A stretch of 64,000 bases of DNA from Rubellimicrobium rubrum (GTDB taxonomy: Bacteria; Pseudomonadota; Alphaproteobacteria; Rhodobacterales; Rhodobacteraceae). Shown in pieces: positions 50,962 to 59,687 of the stretch (positions within the stretch are counted from its first letter, which is position 1; the number at the start of each line of letters is the position of its first letter). The stretch is from contig NZ_VDFU01000007.1 of NCBI RefSeq assembly GCF_006152115.1, positions 1-64,000 on the forward strand, given 5' to 3'. The position numbers and the translations under genes are program-made. The notes under the pieces were generated by a model. The model made no database searches. It saw nothing but the letters and a program-made list of their open reading frames with translations, and was not told the DNA's origin.

Positions 50962-52387
50962 GAAGCGGTGTTCGAAGCGCGTCTCTCGCCCAGGAGAGAA
51001 CTGCCGGCAGGTCCAAGTCTTTCGTGGTGTCCTGACGCCGCATCGGGAGAAGCCCGGTCGGACCGGCACGATGCGCGAGGTCGATCAGTTCGGGCACGTA
51101 CTCCAGCCCGGGATGCCCTGCGCCCCGACGCTCTGCCCGTTCGGCATAGCGGCGTCCGATCTCCTCCGGCGGAGCCTCGCACCAGAGCTCGGCGCAGCCG
51201 TCCACTCCTGCCGCTTTCACGGCTTCGGCCAAGCGCTCGACCGGCTGGAACCCGAACCAGGCGTCCAGCACGAAGCTCGATCCAGCCGGCGCGTCCCGGA
51301 TCACGTCGAACATTGCCCGATAGCTCGCACGGCCGAGGGTACGATTGAACGATCGATCACCCGGCGGCAGCGCATCGAGGAACGGCTGCTTCACCGTGTC
51401 GAGGCTCAGCACCGGCCAGCCCAGGGCGTCGCCAAGCTGACGGGCCACGGTGCTCTTTCCGCTTGCGGGGACTCCATTGACCAGGACGACGATCTTGCGT
51501 TCTGCGCGGGTGAAACGAAGCGCAGCCAGACCCGCCCCGATTACGCCGGCTTCGGGACCCAGCGCGGCAGGTCGTATCGGGGCATCATACCAGGACCGAA
51601 CCGGCTCGGGCAAACGCTGAAGCGCGGACACAGCTTGGTGTCCCAAGCCCCCGCCCAGGAGGACGAGGTCCGGATTGAGAGCGGCGACAAGGCTGTCGAT
51701 GGCCTGCCGAAGTGGACCCGCCCAAGCCGTCACGACAGCAGTCGCGACTGGCTCGGGCATGCGGTCAAGCAGATCCTCGATGCGGGTTCCCGGCGGAAGC
51801 CCGGCCTCGGCGACATGCCGGGCGAGGCTGCTTCCCGAACTGAACGTCTCGAGGCATCCGCGACGACCACATAGACAGACAGGGCCAGCCGGGTCGGTCA
51901 CGAGGTGCCCCAGTTGTCCGGCCGTGCCCCTGCCCCGCAGCAGCTGGCCCTGTTCGAGCACCGCGCCGCCGATCCCAGTTCCGACCGTCAGCAGCACCAC
52001 ATTGGCATAGGTCTGGGCCGCACCGATGGACTTCTCTGCCAGCAGCGCCATGGCTGCGTCGTTCTCGATCGCCACGGGCAGACCGGTCGCTTCCTGAACT
52101 CGCCCGGCGAACGGCAGAGCCGAAAGATCGACATACCCGCCCGATAAGACGTTGCGCCGCTGGGCATCGACCTGTCCGGGTATGCCCACCCCCACCCCTG
52201 CCGTTCGCGCTGTCCGCAGTTCAGCGATCAGTTCAAGACTGTCCGCGAGCACGTCTTCCGAGCCGCGCCGCGTAGGGCGCCAAAGCTCCGACTGGATGAC
52301 GCCGTCTGCGTCGACACGAGCGGCGCGCAGATGTGTGCCACCTATGTCCAGCCCGATGGCGACCGGGAGGTCAGGATCAGCCGACAC
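50948..52387 (-). CDS. ROK-family sugar kinase fused to a P-loop kinase domain
   Basis: A 479-residue two-domain protein. Residues 1-300 are a ROK kinase: the phosphate loop GLDIGGTHLRAARV, the catalytic Asp in IENDAAMAL, VGTGIGGAVLEQG, and the zinc-site pattern GHLVTDPAGPVCLCGRRGCLE. Residues 300-479 form a separate P-loop kinase: VLVNGVPASGKSTVARQL for Walker A, and WFGFQPVERL and DTVKQPFLDAL segments like small-molecule kinases. The translation begins at a GTG 3 bp after the aldolase stop. The fusion would let one protein phosphorylate two substrates or carry out sequential phosphorylation in the operon's sugar pathway. Both active sites look intact. Confidence 0.85.
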   Translation of the reverse strand: MSADPDLPVAIGLDIGGTHLRAARVDADGVIQSELWRPTRRGSEDVLADSLELIAELRTARTAGVGVGIPGQVDAQRRNVLSGGYVDLSALPFAGRVQEATGLPVAIENDAAMALLAEKSIGAAQTYANVVLLTVGTGIGGAVLEQGQLLRGRGTAGQLGHLVTDPAGPVCLCGRRGCLETFSSGSSLARHVAEAGLPPGTRIEDLLDRMPEPVATAVVTAWAGPLRQAIDSLVAALNPDLVLLGGGLGHQAVSALQRLPEPVRSWYDAPIRPAALGPEAGVIGAGLAALRFTRAERKIVVLVNGVPASGKSTVARQLGDALGWPVLSLDTVKQPFLDALPPGDRSFNRTLGRASYRAMFDVIRDAPAGSSFVLDAWFGFQPVERLAEAVKAAGVDGCAELWCEAPPEEIGRRYAERAERRGAGHPGLEYVPELIDLAHRAGPTGLLPMRRQDTTKDLDLPAVLSWARDALRTPLQFFS

Positions 52388-52390
52388 GGG

Positions 52391-53314
52391 TCAAGCCGGT
52401 CGATGCCGCGCGATCACGGCCCGCAACTCGTTGACCCGAGGCACCGCCACGTCGGTCAGTCGGCGCCGGGTAGTGGCAGAGTCGAGCGAGATGCAATCCT
52501 TCCACAGGGATCGACCTGCGATCACCCCCGAAGCACCGTTCGCCATTGCGACCTCGACCTGGCCCAGGAACGTCGCGTGATCCACTCCGGCCGACAGCAC
52601 CGCCCAAGGGACATCGCCGGACATCGCGGTGACGGCCGCACAGGCCTCCCGATTGCCGGGATAGGGTATCTTGAGAACCTTGGCGCCGGCATCCAGACAG
52701 AGACGCGTACCTCCTTCGATCAGGGCCGGCACCATCGCGACATGCTCCTCGGGGCGTTCTGTCGGGAGGGCGTAGGTCAGGAACTCGACGACGAGCAGCA
52801 GATCTTCGGAGGCGAAATCCGCGATGACCCGCCGCAAGGTCAGCAGGTTCTCGCGATTGGCCTCGGGCTGATCGGCCCGGAGATAGATCATGATCTTTCC
52901 GCCCGTGCCGCCCAACTCACGCACACGGCGGGCAGTCACTCCGGGCACCAGGGTCGAGATGCGATAGCCTTCAGGGCTGGTGTCCCATCCCGATGCATCG
53001 AGGCCGATCAAGAGGCCGGTCGAGCGATGGAGCACGCCACGGTCCACGATGGCCGGTACGGCGCAGATCGGGTCAAGAAGGACGCAGCCGGCTTGGCGCG
53101 CAAGATGGCTGGTCACATCCATCTTCACGCGGCCTAACGCTTCGTCAGAGATCGCCTTTTGGGCCTCGGGCGTGGAGGCCAGCAGCTTGCGCATGCTGCC
53201 CCGCTGGTCGCAGGCGACCACAAGCATTGCTCCGTCGTCCCCGCAGATCTGCTGGTATCCTCGGCGTTCCGCCGTCGTCATGGGACTTGGCCCGGCTGCT
53301 GCAAACTGTGTCAC
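52391..53314 (-). CDS. LacD-like class I tagatose/ketose-bisphosphate aldolase
   Basis: A 307-residue TIM-barrel aldolase of the LacD/YihT group, which cleaves a ketose (bis)phosphate into two trioses through a Schiff base. Visible blocks: VVACDQRGSMRKLL near residue 32, LLDPICAVPAIVDRG near 79, GGKIMIYLRAD near 138, VVEFLTYALP, the Schiff-base Lys in KVLKIPYPGN near 213, and VLSAGVDHATFL. Its ATG overlaps the ROK kinase stop (ATGA). In the operon it probably performs the final cleavage. Tagatose-1,6-bisphosphate is the textbook substrate, but a related phosphorylated ketose is possible. Confidence 0.85.
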   Translation of the reverse strand: MTQFAAAGPSPMTTAERRGYQQICGDDGAMLVVACDQRGSMRKLLASTPEAQKAISDEALGRVKMDVTSHLARQAGCVLLDPICAVPAIVDRGVLHRSTGLLIGLDASGWDTSPEGYRISTLVPGVTARRVRELGGTGGKIMIYLRADQPEANRENLLTLRRVIADFASEDLLLVVEFLTYALPTERPEEHVAMVPALIEGGTRLCLDAGAKVLKIPYPGNREACAAVTAMSGDVPWAVLSAGVDHATFLGQVEVAMANGASGVIAGRSLWKDCISLDSATTRRRLTDVAVPRVNELRAVIARHRPA

Positions 53315-54267
53315 GCGGTCGCTCCTTCGATATCGAGGGCCAGGGCCGCCGCCCCGATCAGGCCCGAATTCTCGCCCAGCCCTGCCTTGAGGACGCGGAC
53401 ATTCCTGAATGCAGCCATGGCTCGCTCCTGAATGCCGGAATGAATGCCCGGCGACAGGAGGTCGAAGGCCTGCGAGACACCACCGCCCATGATGACGGCC
53501 TCGGGGCTGAAGAGGTGGATCAGCCCCGTGAAGCCGAGCCCGAGATAGCGCGCCTCGTCATCGAGCAGGCGAAGAGCCAACGCATCGCCCTGGCGGGCTG
53601 CAGCCACCACGTGTTGCGCAGACAGGATGTCTGGTGGCTCTGCCGACAGACGGCTGTCCGGGCAAGATGCAACACCCGCACGGGCCGCGCGGCCCAATGC
53701 ACGGCCCGAAGCCAATGCCTCGAAGCATCCCTGGCCACCACAGGAGCAGACAGGTCCATCCAGCACCACAGGCATGTGGCCCACATGCCCAGCCATGCCG
53801 CGACGGCCGCGGAGGACTCGGTCGTCGATGATAACCCCGCCCCCGATACCGGTGCTGACGGTGACATAGACCAGGTGACGGAGGCCCTGCCCTGCGCCAT
53901 GTCGCCACTCACCGAAGGCGGCAGCGATCCCATCGTTCTCGAGGACGACGGGCAGTCTCATCTGCTTCGTCAGCATGTCGCGCAGGGGAAAGCCGCTCCA
54001 TCCCGGCAGGGTCGGGATGTCGATGATTGTCCCAGTCCCGCTGTCTAGGGGACCGGGGGAGGCGACCCCGACACCGATGATGTCCAGGGGATCGGCCCGG
54101 GCAGTCACCTTCTCCGTGAGGCGCGCGAACTGGCGCAACACGGCCTCCGGCCCACCCGCCACGTCGGTCGGCTCGCTTGCCCGGGCGAGCACGCGCCCGC
54201 CCTGAACAAGCGCGACCCGCACCTGAGTGCCGCCCAGGTCGATGCCGATGGCGACCGGGTCAGGCAT
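53311..54267 (-). CDS. ROK-family sugar kinase
   Basis: A 318-residue ROK kinase with the phosphate-binding AIGIDLGGTQVRVALV, catalytic Asp in LENDGIAAAFGEW near residue 130, TVSTGIGGGVIIDDR, a zinc site HMPVVLDGPVCSCGGQGCFE, and a C-terminal VIMGGGVSQ. No helix-turn-helix is present, so it is an enzyme rather than a repressor. The start at 54267 overlaps the epimerase end by 8 bp; an earlier start at 54291 would add eight residues. It lies between the epimerase and aldolase genes. Confidence 0.88.
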   Translation of the reverse strand: MPDPVAIGIDLGGTQVRVALVQGGRVLARASEPTDVAGGPEAVLRQFARLTEKVTARADPLDIIGVGVASPGPLDSGTGTIIDIPTLPGWSGFPLRDMLTKQMRLPVVLENDGIAAAFGEWRHGAGQGLRHLVYVTVSTGIGGGVIIDDRVLRGRRGMAGHVGHMPVVLDGPVCSCGGQGCFEALASGRALGRAARAGVASCPDSRLSAEPPDILSAQHVVAAARQGDALALRLLDDEARYLGLGFTGLIHLFSPEAVIMGGGVSQAFDLLSPGIHSGIQERAMAAFRNVRVLKAGLGENSGLIGAAALALDIEGATA

Positions 54268-54970
54268 GCGTGGCTGGGGCAGCCAGACCATGCACCCAGC
54301 TGATGCGTCCGGCCAGGTCGGGGTCGTTGAAGGCCAGCGAGCCCATCACGATCGTGTCCGCCCCCGCCGCGCGCAGTCCGGGCACCGTATGCTCCCGGAT
54401 GCCACCATCTGCAGCCAGAAGCACGGGATGGCCGCTAGCGCTGATCAGGCTGCGGCCGTGGGTCAGCCGGCTTTCGGCATCGGGGTCGAGTCCCTGCCCC
54501 TTGATGCCGATGCGAGTGCCCAACAGGGTGAGGACGTCAAGGCGCGACACGAAGGCGCGTGCCGCCTCTACTGGGGTATGTAGTTGCAGGACGATCCCGG
54601 TTGCCATCCCGCGGTTCTCCAAAAGATCGAGTGCGGCGACTGCGTTCGCATTCTCCGCGTGGACGCTGATGAGATCCGCGCCGGCTTCAGCAAACTGAGC
54701 GACCTGCTCCATCAGGATGGCGTCGGCCACCATCAGATGCACATGAAGCGGCTTGTCCGTTCGTTTCCGCACTGCAGCGACCAGATCGGGGAAGTAGAGC
54801 AGCGCAGGCGAGAAATGCCCGTCCGCAACGTCGATGTGATAAAGGTCGACATACTGGTCCACCCGGGCGATCTCGTCCGCCAGATGGACCAAGTCGGCCG
54901 ACCAAAGGGAGAACTCGGCCAGAAGACGATCCCTAGGCATGGCTCGAAGACGTTCACGGCCGCGGCTCAT
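54260..54970 (-). CDS. Ribulose-phosphate 3-epimerase-family enzyme (AlsE-like)
   Basis: A 236-residue TIM-barrel epimerase. Signatures: YHIDVADGHFSPALLYFPDL near residue 44 with the metal His/Asp, HVHLMVADA near 76, SVHAENANA near 102, and VLLAADGGIREHTVPGL near 175. The usual phosphate-loop GFGGQ reads GTRIGIKGQ, a change seen in the allulose-6-phosphate-type epimerases rather than housekeeping Rpe. It is coupled to the hydrolase gene (ATGA). It likely epimerises a phosphorylated ketose for the aldolase or glycolysis. Confidence 0.83.
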   Translation of the reverse strand: MSRGRERLRAMPRDRLLAEFSLWSADLVHLADEIARVDQYVDLYHIDVADGHFSPALLYFPDLVAAVRKRTDKPLHVHLMVADAILMEQVAQFAEAGADLISVHAENANAVAALDLLENRGMATGIVLQLHTPVEAARAFVSRLDVLTLLGTRIGIKGQGLDPDAESRLTHGRSLISASGHPVLLAADGGIREHTVPGLRAAGADTIVMGSLAFNDPDLAGRISWVHGLAAPATHA

Positions 54971-55773
54971 GCGGGGATCTCCTCCAGGAAGTGGTCAAGG
55001 GCGGCGCTGAACTCAGCGCGGTAGCGGTCATGGTTCGTAGCTTTTGGAGTGATCACACCGAGCCTCGCGCCGGGAATCTGCGCGGCCAGCGCCTCTGCGT
55101 GCGACATTGGATGGACAGAATCCTGGCCATGGCCGATCACCAGGGTCGGCACGCTCACGGCCGCTACCTCGGACACCGTGACTCCGGGCCCGTCCGCAGC
55201 AATTCGGTTGAGCAGAATCGCCGTGGCGGCCGCGGGCTTGCGTCGGAAGAAGCCGCGAAGCGATGCGAGATTGTCGGGCGCTTCAGCCGCCAGACGACGA
55301 GCGGTATCGCTGGCCTCGAACTCCGCGAGCGCCTCGTCTGGCGGGAGGCGGGCCAGCAGGCCGCCCACGAGACGGTAGGGCTGCATGTCGGGCGGGGCCG
55401 GGTCGTAAAGCCATGCGGGCCGTGCAAGGACTAGGCCGCTGACAAGCTCGGGCCGCTTGATCGCTAGCCGCAGGGCCAGAGCAGCACCCATGGAGATGCC
55501 GCCGACTACCACCGGCGCGGGGAGTCTGGCCTCGATGAAGCCTGCAAGATCATCGGCGAAGGTGGCTAGTGAAACGGCTTCGCTCGGCCCCAGCCCAGAC
55601 CTGCCGTGGCCCCGGCATTCCACAGTGACACCCTGCCAGCCAGACCGGTCCGGGAACACCGCAGCTGTCTGATCGGCATCGCCGCACAGGCCATGCTCGA
55701 AAAGCATCGGACGCCCCCCGCCCACAGCATGGACGGCAAGGTCCAGCCCGTCGCGAAAGAAGCTCGCGGCCAT
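54967..55773 (-). CDS. Alpha/beta hydrolase
   Basis: A 268-residue alpha/beta-hydrolase-fold enzyme. The nucleophile elbow is VVVGGISMGAALAL (GISMG, Ser near residue 93), the oxyanion region FEHGLCGDADQ near 25, VIGHGQDSVHP the acid strand, and a C-terminal KATNHDRYRAEF with the likely catalytic His. It is coupled by a TGATG overlap to the isomerase gene upstream. In this operon it may open a lactone or cleave an ester on the imported sugar; the substrate is unknown. Confidence 0.82.
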   Translation of the reverse strand: MAASFFRDGLDLAVHAVGGGRPMLFEHGLCGDADQTAAVFPDRSGWQGVTVECRGHGRSGLGPSEAVSLATFADDLAGFIEARLPAPVVVGGISMGAALALRLAIKRPELVSGLVLARPAWLYDPAPPDMQPYRLVGGLLARLPPDEALAEFEASDTARRLAAEAPDNLASLRGFFRRKPAAATAILLNRIAADGPGVTVSEVAAVSVPTLVIGHGQDSVHPMSHAEALAAQIPGARLGVITPKATNHDRYRAEFSAALDHFLEEIPA

Positions 55774-56603
55774 CAGGCCGCAGTCTCCAGATAGCCGCGA
55801 AGCGTTGCGGCGACGCGAGGGGCTTTGTCAGCCGACAGGCCGTGCGTGATCAGCGCGCCAACGAAGCCCGCTTGGCGAAGCCGCGCGACGAAGCGCGCCA
55901 TGTCGATGATCCCCGAGCCCACCGCAGCAAAGCCGCCATCGGCGCGCCGATCCTTGGCGTGGGCCAGGATGATGCGATCAGCCAACAGGGCGATTGCTTC
56001 ATCCACGACGGCTCCGCCACGGAAGCCCGCTTCTGTCTCGAACAGGTTCGCCGGATCGAGCACGATCCCGAGGGCTGGGTGATCCAGGACATCCAGCATC
56101 TCGCGAGCCCGCGCGGCCGAACTCACGACGTTGGCCATTTCGGGCTCGACCCCGATCGTCAGACCATGGCGCTCCGCGATCGGAAGCAGAAGACTCATCT
56201 CCGCCATGGCGTCGTCCCATGCCGAGGTCGTGGCGTTGTCCGGGTGGTGCCGCCACTGGTCCAGCGGGTCGCGACTTCCGGTGCATACTGTGATCACCGG
56301 GCAGCCGATCGCACGCGCAGCTCCGGCGATGGCGGAGAATGCGTTGCGCCCCGCAGCCCGGACCGCCTGATCGGGATGGATCATGTTGTAGGTGGCGGAA
56401 ACTGCCGAGATCGTGACCCCGGTGGCCAGCACGGCCTGGTGGACCGCCTCCAGTTCCGCCTGCGGGACGACCAAGGGAAGAGCGCCAAGGCCCGAACACG
56501 CCATGTTATACTGGACCGTGTCGTATCCTGTCTCCTGCGCGGCCGACAGAACGGCGAGCGGCGTCTCACCCGGAAAGGTCTTGGCGAAGATGCCGACCCG
56601 CAT
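55773..56603 (-). CDS. Sugar phosphate isomerase/epimerase (xylose-isomerase-like TIM barrel)
   Basis: A 276-residue TIM barrel of the AP-endonuclease-2/IolE-like family. VGIFAKTFPGETPLAVL opens the barrel, then YNMIHPDQAVRAAG near 110, TIGVEPEMANVV with the metal Glu near 152, LGIVLDPANLFE near 180 with the Asp, and LAHAKDRRADGGFAAVGSG near 215 with the His. It overlaps its neighbours by TGATG on each side. Paired with a Gfo/Idh dehydrogenase, such enzymes often act in 3-keto-sugar or inositol-type pathways. Confidence 0.85.
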   Translation of the reverse strand: MRVGIFAKTFPGETPLAVLSAAQETGYDTVQYNMACSGLGALPLVVPQAELEAVHQAVLATGVTISAVSATYNMIHPDQAVRAAGRNAFSAIAGAARAIGCPVITVCTGSRDPLDQWRHHPDNATTSAWDDAMAEMSLLLPIAERHGLTIGVEPEMANVVSSAARAREMLDVLDHPALGIVLDPANLFETEAGFRGGAVVDEAIALLADRIILAHAKDRRADGGFAAVGSGIIDMARFVARLRQAGFVGALITHGLSADKAPRVAATLRGYLETAA

Positions 56604-57679
56604 CAGACGGGACCCGAGACGTCTGACAGACGAACAGGCCGCCCTGTTTCCGCCGAACGGGCGATGGCTACCATGCCACGGACCGAAGCGACTCCGTCCT
56701 TGATGGTGGCGGCGCCCGTGTTTGCCCCGGTGAGGATCGTGTCGGCAAAGGCCTCCAGTTGGCGGCGGTAGAAATGGCCGTCGGCCCCGAGCACCCGGGT
56801 CGTGGCCCCCGTGGCCTCGTGGAAGATGTCGACATCGGAGGTCTTATAGTACCAGGGATTGTAGGTCTTTCCCAAGATGGACCCATTCTCTCCGTAGATC
56901 TGAAAACCTTCGTGCCAGTCCATGCGAACTGCCACGGTCAGATCTAGGTGCCCCAGGGCCCCGTTCGCGAACGCGACATCCACGAACCAGCAGTATGCGC
57001 CGAACCGCTCGGACAAGCGGGCCTCGACCTCGACGATCTCACCCCCGAAGAAGCGGGCCGTGTCCAACAGGTGGCAGCCATGCGCGAGCATGTAGTAGCG
57101 CCGGCGGTCCGCCTTAGGGTCTTGGGCTGGCTTCCTGGCCGCACTGCTCCTCACCATCAACGGCTGGACGGCATCGGTCATGGCATAACGGTGCGTCGAG
57201 TCGCAGTACCAGGCCTTGAGCGCCAGCAGTTCGCCCATCTCGTCGTGGATGAAGTTCCGCGCGCTCTGAAGACCGGCGTCGAACCGCTTCATGTGACCGA
57301 TCTGAAGCACCTGCCCGCTGACTTGGACGACCTGGGCCAGTTCTTCCACTTCGTCAACGGCGACGCCGACCGGTTTCTCGCACAGGACGTGCTTGCCGGC
57401 GCGAAGGGCAGCCACAGCGGCTGGCACATGGAATGCGTCGGCTGTCGCTATGACGACCGCATCAAGTTCGGGATCGGCCAGCATGGCATCGTAGTCCAGG
57501 TAGGTCCGGTCAGGGGTGTGCATGGCAGCCATCCGGGCGACCAGATCGGGAGCCAGATCGCAAATCGCGTGAAGCCGCACGTTGCGGGCCTTGTTTGCGC
57601 TCTCCAGATGCGCCGCTTGTGCAATGGGGCCGCAGCCTAGAACACCGACCCGGAGCAGGGGTTCACCCGACGCGTCCAT
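56603..57679 (-). CDS. Gfo/Idh/MocA-family sugar oxidoreductase
   Basis: A 358-residue NAD(P)-dependent dehydrogenase and the first gene of the catabolic operon. N-terminal LRVGVLGCGPIAQAAHLE is the Rossmann loop, DAVVIATADAFH near residue 75 follows, and HVLCEKPVG near 97 carries the catalytic EKP motif. The substrate domain has YYMLAHGCHLLDTARFFGG near 195 with the conserved Asp and His. The ATG at 57679 follows GGGAGGGGG and is preferred to a start twelve codons upstream. It is divergent from the ROK repressor, with a palindrome between them. Confidence 0.9.
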   Translation of the reverse strand: MDASGEPLLRVGVLGCGPIAQAAHLESANKARNVRLHAICDLAPDLVARMAAMHTPDRTYLDYDAMLADPELDAVVIATADAFHVPAAVAALRAGKHVLCEKPVGVAVDEVEELAQVVQVSGQVLQIGHMKRFDAGLQSARNFIHDEMGELLALKAWYCDSTHRYAMTDAVQPLMVRSSAARKPAQDPKADRRRYYMLAHGCHLLDTARFFGGEIVEVEARLSERFGAYCWFVDVAFANGALGHLDLTVAVRMDWHEGFQIYGENGSILGKTYNPWYYKTSDVDIFHEATGATTRVLGADGHFYRRQLEAFADTILTGANTGAATIKDGVASVRGMVAIARSAETGRPVRLSDVSGPV

Positions 57680-57722
57680 CAGCCCCCTCCCAAGATCCGT
57701 AGCAAGGAGGACCAAGGACCTC

Positions 57723-57750
57723 CTTTGTTTTCTATCTTACAAAAAGAAAG
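57723..57750. promoter_or_regulatory. Operator-like palindrome in the divergent catabolic promoter
   Basis: A 28-bp inverted repeat with arms CTTTnTTTT and AAAAnAAAG around a 10-bp centre. It lies 44 bp upstream of the Gfo/Idh gene and 84 bp before the ROK repressor start. ROK repressors such as NagC and Mlc bind AT-rich palindromes of this size, so this is the likely site for the adjacent regulator. Confidence 0.55.
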
Positions 57751-57833
57751 TAATGGCACAATAGGTTTCGAGCTACCCCGGGGTATGCGGATCGCGCAGC
57801 ACCTCGAGTCAGGCAGCAGCAAACAGGAGCGAC

Positions 57834-59054
57834 ATGGCAGACCAGACCATAGCCCGGTCGATCAATGAACGGAGCATCCTCACTCTGTTGCGCCTCCGTG
57901 GATCCCTCAGTCGAGCTGGCATCGCGCGTGAACTGTCGCTGACGCCCGCTACGATAACGCGTCTGGTGGCGGATATGGCAAAGAACGGACTGGTTCGCGA
58001 AATCGGACATGGACCGGCCAAGGCCCAGGCGCGCGAGCCTGGTCGCCCTGGCGTGCAGGTGGCCCTTGATCCGCGGGGGTCCTACTTTCTCGGAATCGAG
58101 ATCGGCGTGGGTGTCCTGCGCCTTGCCATCGTCGACTTCGCCGCCCAGCTCGCTCGGTCGGAGGAGCATCCGGTGCCATCTCGGGCCTCTCCGCAGGACG
58201 TGGTGAGGCTGATCGGAGAACGCATCCATGCCCTTGAGGCCGATCCCTTTTTCGCAGGTCGGGTCCGGGCCGCCGGAGTCACCGTACCAGGGCTGGTCGC
58301 CCACGGAGGCCAGGTCGTCAACCTGCCGATCCTGGGCTGGTCCCAGGTCGATCTCCTGTTGCTGCTGGCCAAGGTCACTCCCCTGTCCGTGACTGTCGAG
58401 AACAACGCCAACGCGGCCGCCTTCGGCGCGCTATACGCTCAGCCGTCCCTGCCCACGGTGTGCACGCTTTTCCTCAAACTCGGGGTTGGATGTGGAGGTG
58501 CAGCCGTCGTTAACGGCCGTCTGCTGCGGGGGGCGCACGGGACCGGCATGGAGGTCGGCCACCTGCGGGTGAGCGAGCAGGGACCGCGCTGCCACTGCGG
58601 TCAAAGCGGATGCTTGGAAACGCGGGTGAACGTGGCTGCGCTGGCGCGTGCTGCCCGAGGGCGTGACGATCTGGATGCTGCGGAACTTGCGCGGCTGCCT
58701 GCCGAGGTTGCGGCCGAGGCCAAGCAGGGTAACGGGCGCTCCAAGGCGGCCATCGAGCACCTCTCGCATCACCTCGGGCTGGGGCTCGTCAGCCTCGTGA
58801 ACCTGTTCAACCCGACCATGATCGTGCTGGGCGGCCTCATGCGCCCGTTGTTGGTTATGACCCTACCCCACCTTCGCGAGATCGTAGCCGACCGCATCAT
58901 CCCTGGCACGATCACGCCGGACATACTCCTGTCTCCTTTGGACGAAAAAGAATGCGCTATCGGGGCGGCCTGCCTAGCCCATCACAGGGTGTTCGATCCG
59001 GCCAGTCTGGACGTGGCGCCCAGCATCCCCCGGGCTGGCCTGACCATCGCATGA
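57834..59054 (+). CDS. ROK-family transcriptional repressor (NagC/XylR type)
   Basis: A 406-residue ROK regulator. The N-terminal helix-turn-helix is INERSILTLLRLRGSLSRAGIARELSLTPATITRLVADM at residues 9-47. The ROK body has YFLGIEIGVGVLRLAIVDF near 85, LGWSQVDL, a VENNANAAAFG segment near 189, GVGCGGAAVVNG, and the zinc-binding EVGHLRVSEQGPRCHCGQSGCLE near 240. The kinase catalytic Asp of END is replaced by Asn (ENN), which fits a sensor rather than an enzyme. It is divergent from the catabolic operon and probably represses it until a sugar or its phosphate binds. Confidence 0.9.
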   Translation: MADQTIARSINERSILTLLRLRGSLSRAGIARELSLTPATITRLVADMAKNGLVREIGHGPAKAQAREPGRPGVQVALDPRGSYFLGIEIGVGVLRLAIVDFAAQLARSEEHPVPSRASPQDVVRLIGERIHALEADPFFAGRVRAAGVTVPGLVAHGGQVVNLPILGWSQVDLLLLLAKVTPLSVTVENNANAAAFGALYAQPSLPTVCTLFLKLGVGCGGAAVVNGRLLRGAHGTGMEVGHLRVSEQGPRCHCGQSGCLETRVNVAALARAARGRDDLDAAELARLPAEVAAEAKQGNGRSKAAIEHLSHHLGLGLVSLVNLFNPTMIVLGGLMRPLLVMTLPHLREIVADRIIPGTITPDILLSPLDEKECAIGAACLAHHRVFDPASLDVAPSIPRAGLTIA

Positions 59055-59057
59055 GTG

Positions 59058-59687
59058 TCAGGGCCGCAGCACGAACTGGGCCGGTGCGCTGGCCGACCGG
59101 ACCATGCGGCCGTTGGGGAGGTCGTTGCCATCCAGCTTCCAGGCGATCTCCTCCTCATTGAGACCGTAACCTTCCCACCTCCTGCGCAAGCGTGCTCTCA
59201 AGGTTTCCTCCGGCACGTCGATCATCACGGTCGTGTCGAATAGTGGCCTCAGGCTGTCCCACGGCTCTTGATCGAGCAGGAGGTAGTTGCCCTCGCAGAC
59301 GATGACACGAACTGAGGCCGGGATCAGGCGGGCACCTGCCCGCGCGATCTCGATGTCGCGATCGAAGACGGGGACCGCCACGGCAGCCTCGTCGTTGGCG
59401 CGCAGCCGGAGCAGCAGTTGGCGCAGTCCACCGACGTCGAAGGTGTCTGGAGCACCCTTGCGAGGCCGCAACCCGGCCGGAACGAGATGCAGGTCGTCAT
59501 AGTGGAACCCATCCATGGGCAGCAGCGCCGCCGTGCCGGGATCGTCGGCGTTCAGCATTTCGACCATGCGTTCAGCCAGTGTGGACTTGCCAGATCCAGG
59601 AGCGCCGACGATGGCGCAGATCGTGCGACCGCTCTTTCCCAGCTGGGCAAGGTGTCTGGTCAGGAATTCGGCGTCGATGACGTCCAT
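59058..59687 (-). CDS. FrcK-like P-loop nucleoside/sugar kinase
   Basis: A 209-residue kinase of the PanK/uridine-kinase-like group. Walker A is CAIVGAPGSGKSTLAERM near residue 24, LLPMDGFHYDDLHLV near 55 carries the phosphate-acceptor Asp/His, and VIVCEGNYLLLDQEPW near 125 is the Walker B-like strand. A lid follows with LRARLRRRWEGYGL. The ATG at 59687 gives the normal length for these proteins; further upstream sequence is atypical. FrcK, encoded with the fructose ABC transporter FrcBCA in rhizobia, is of this type, matching the FrcABC-like genes upstream. Substrate unknown. Converges with the ROK repressor with a 3-bp gap. Confidence 0.82.
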   Translation of the reverse strand: MDVIDAEFLTRHLAQLGKSGRTICAIVGAPGSGKSTLAERMVEMLNADDPGTAALLPMDGFHYDDLHLVPAGLRPRKGAPDTFDVGGLRQLLLRLRANDEAAVAVPVFDRDIEIARAGARLIPASVRVIVCEGNYLLLDQEPWDSLRPLFDTTVMIDVPEETLRARLRRRWEGYGLNEEEIAWKLDGNDLPNGRMVRSASAPAQFVLRP

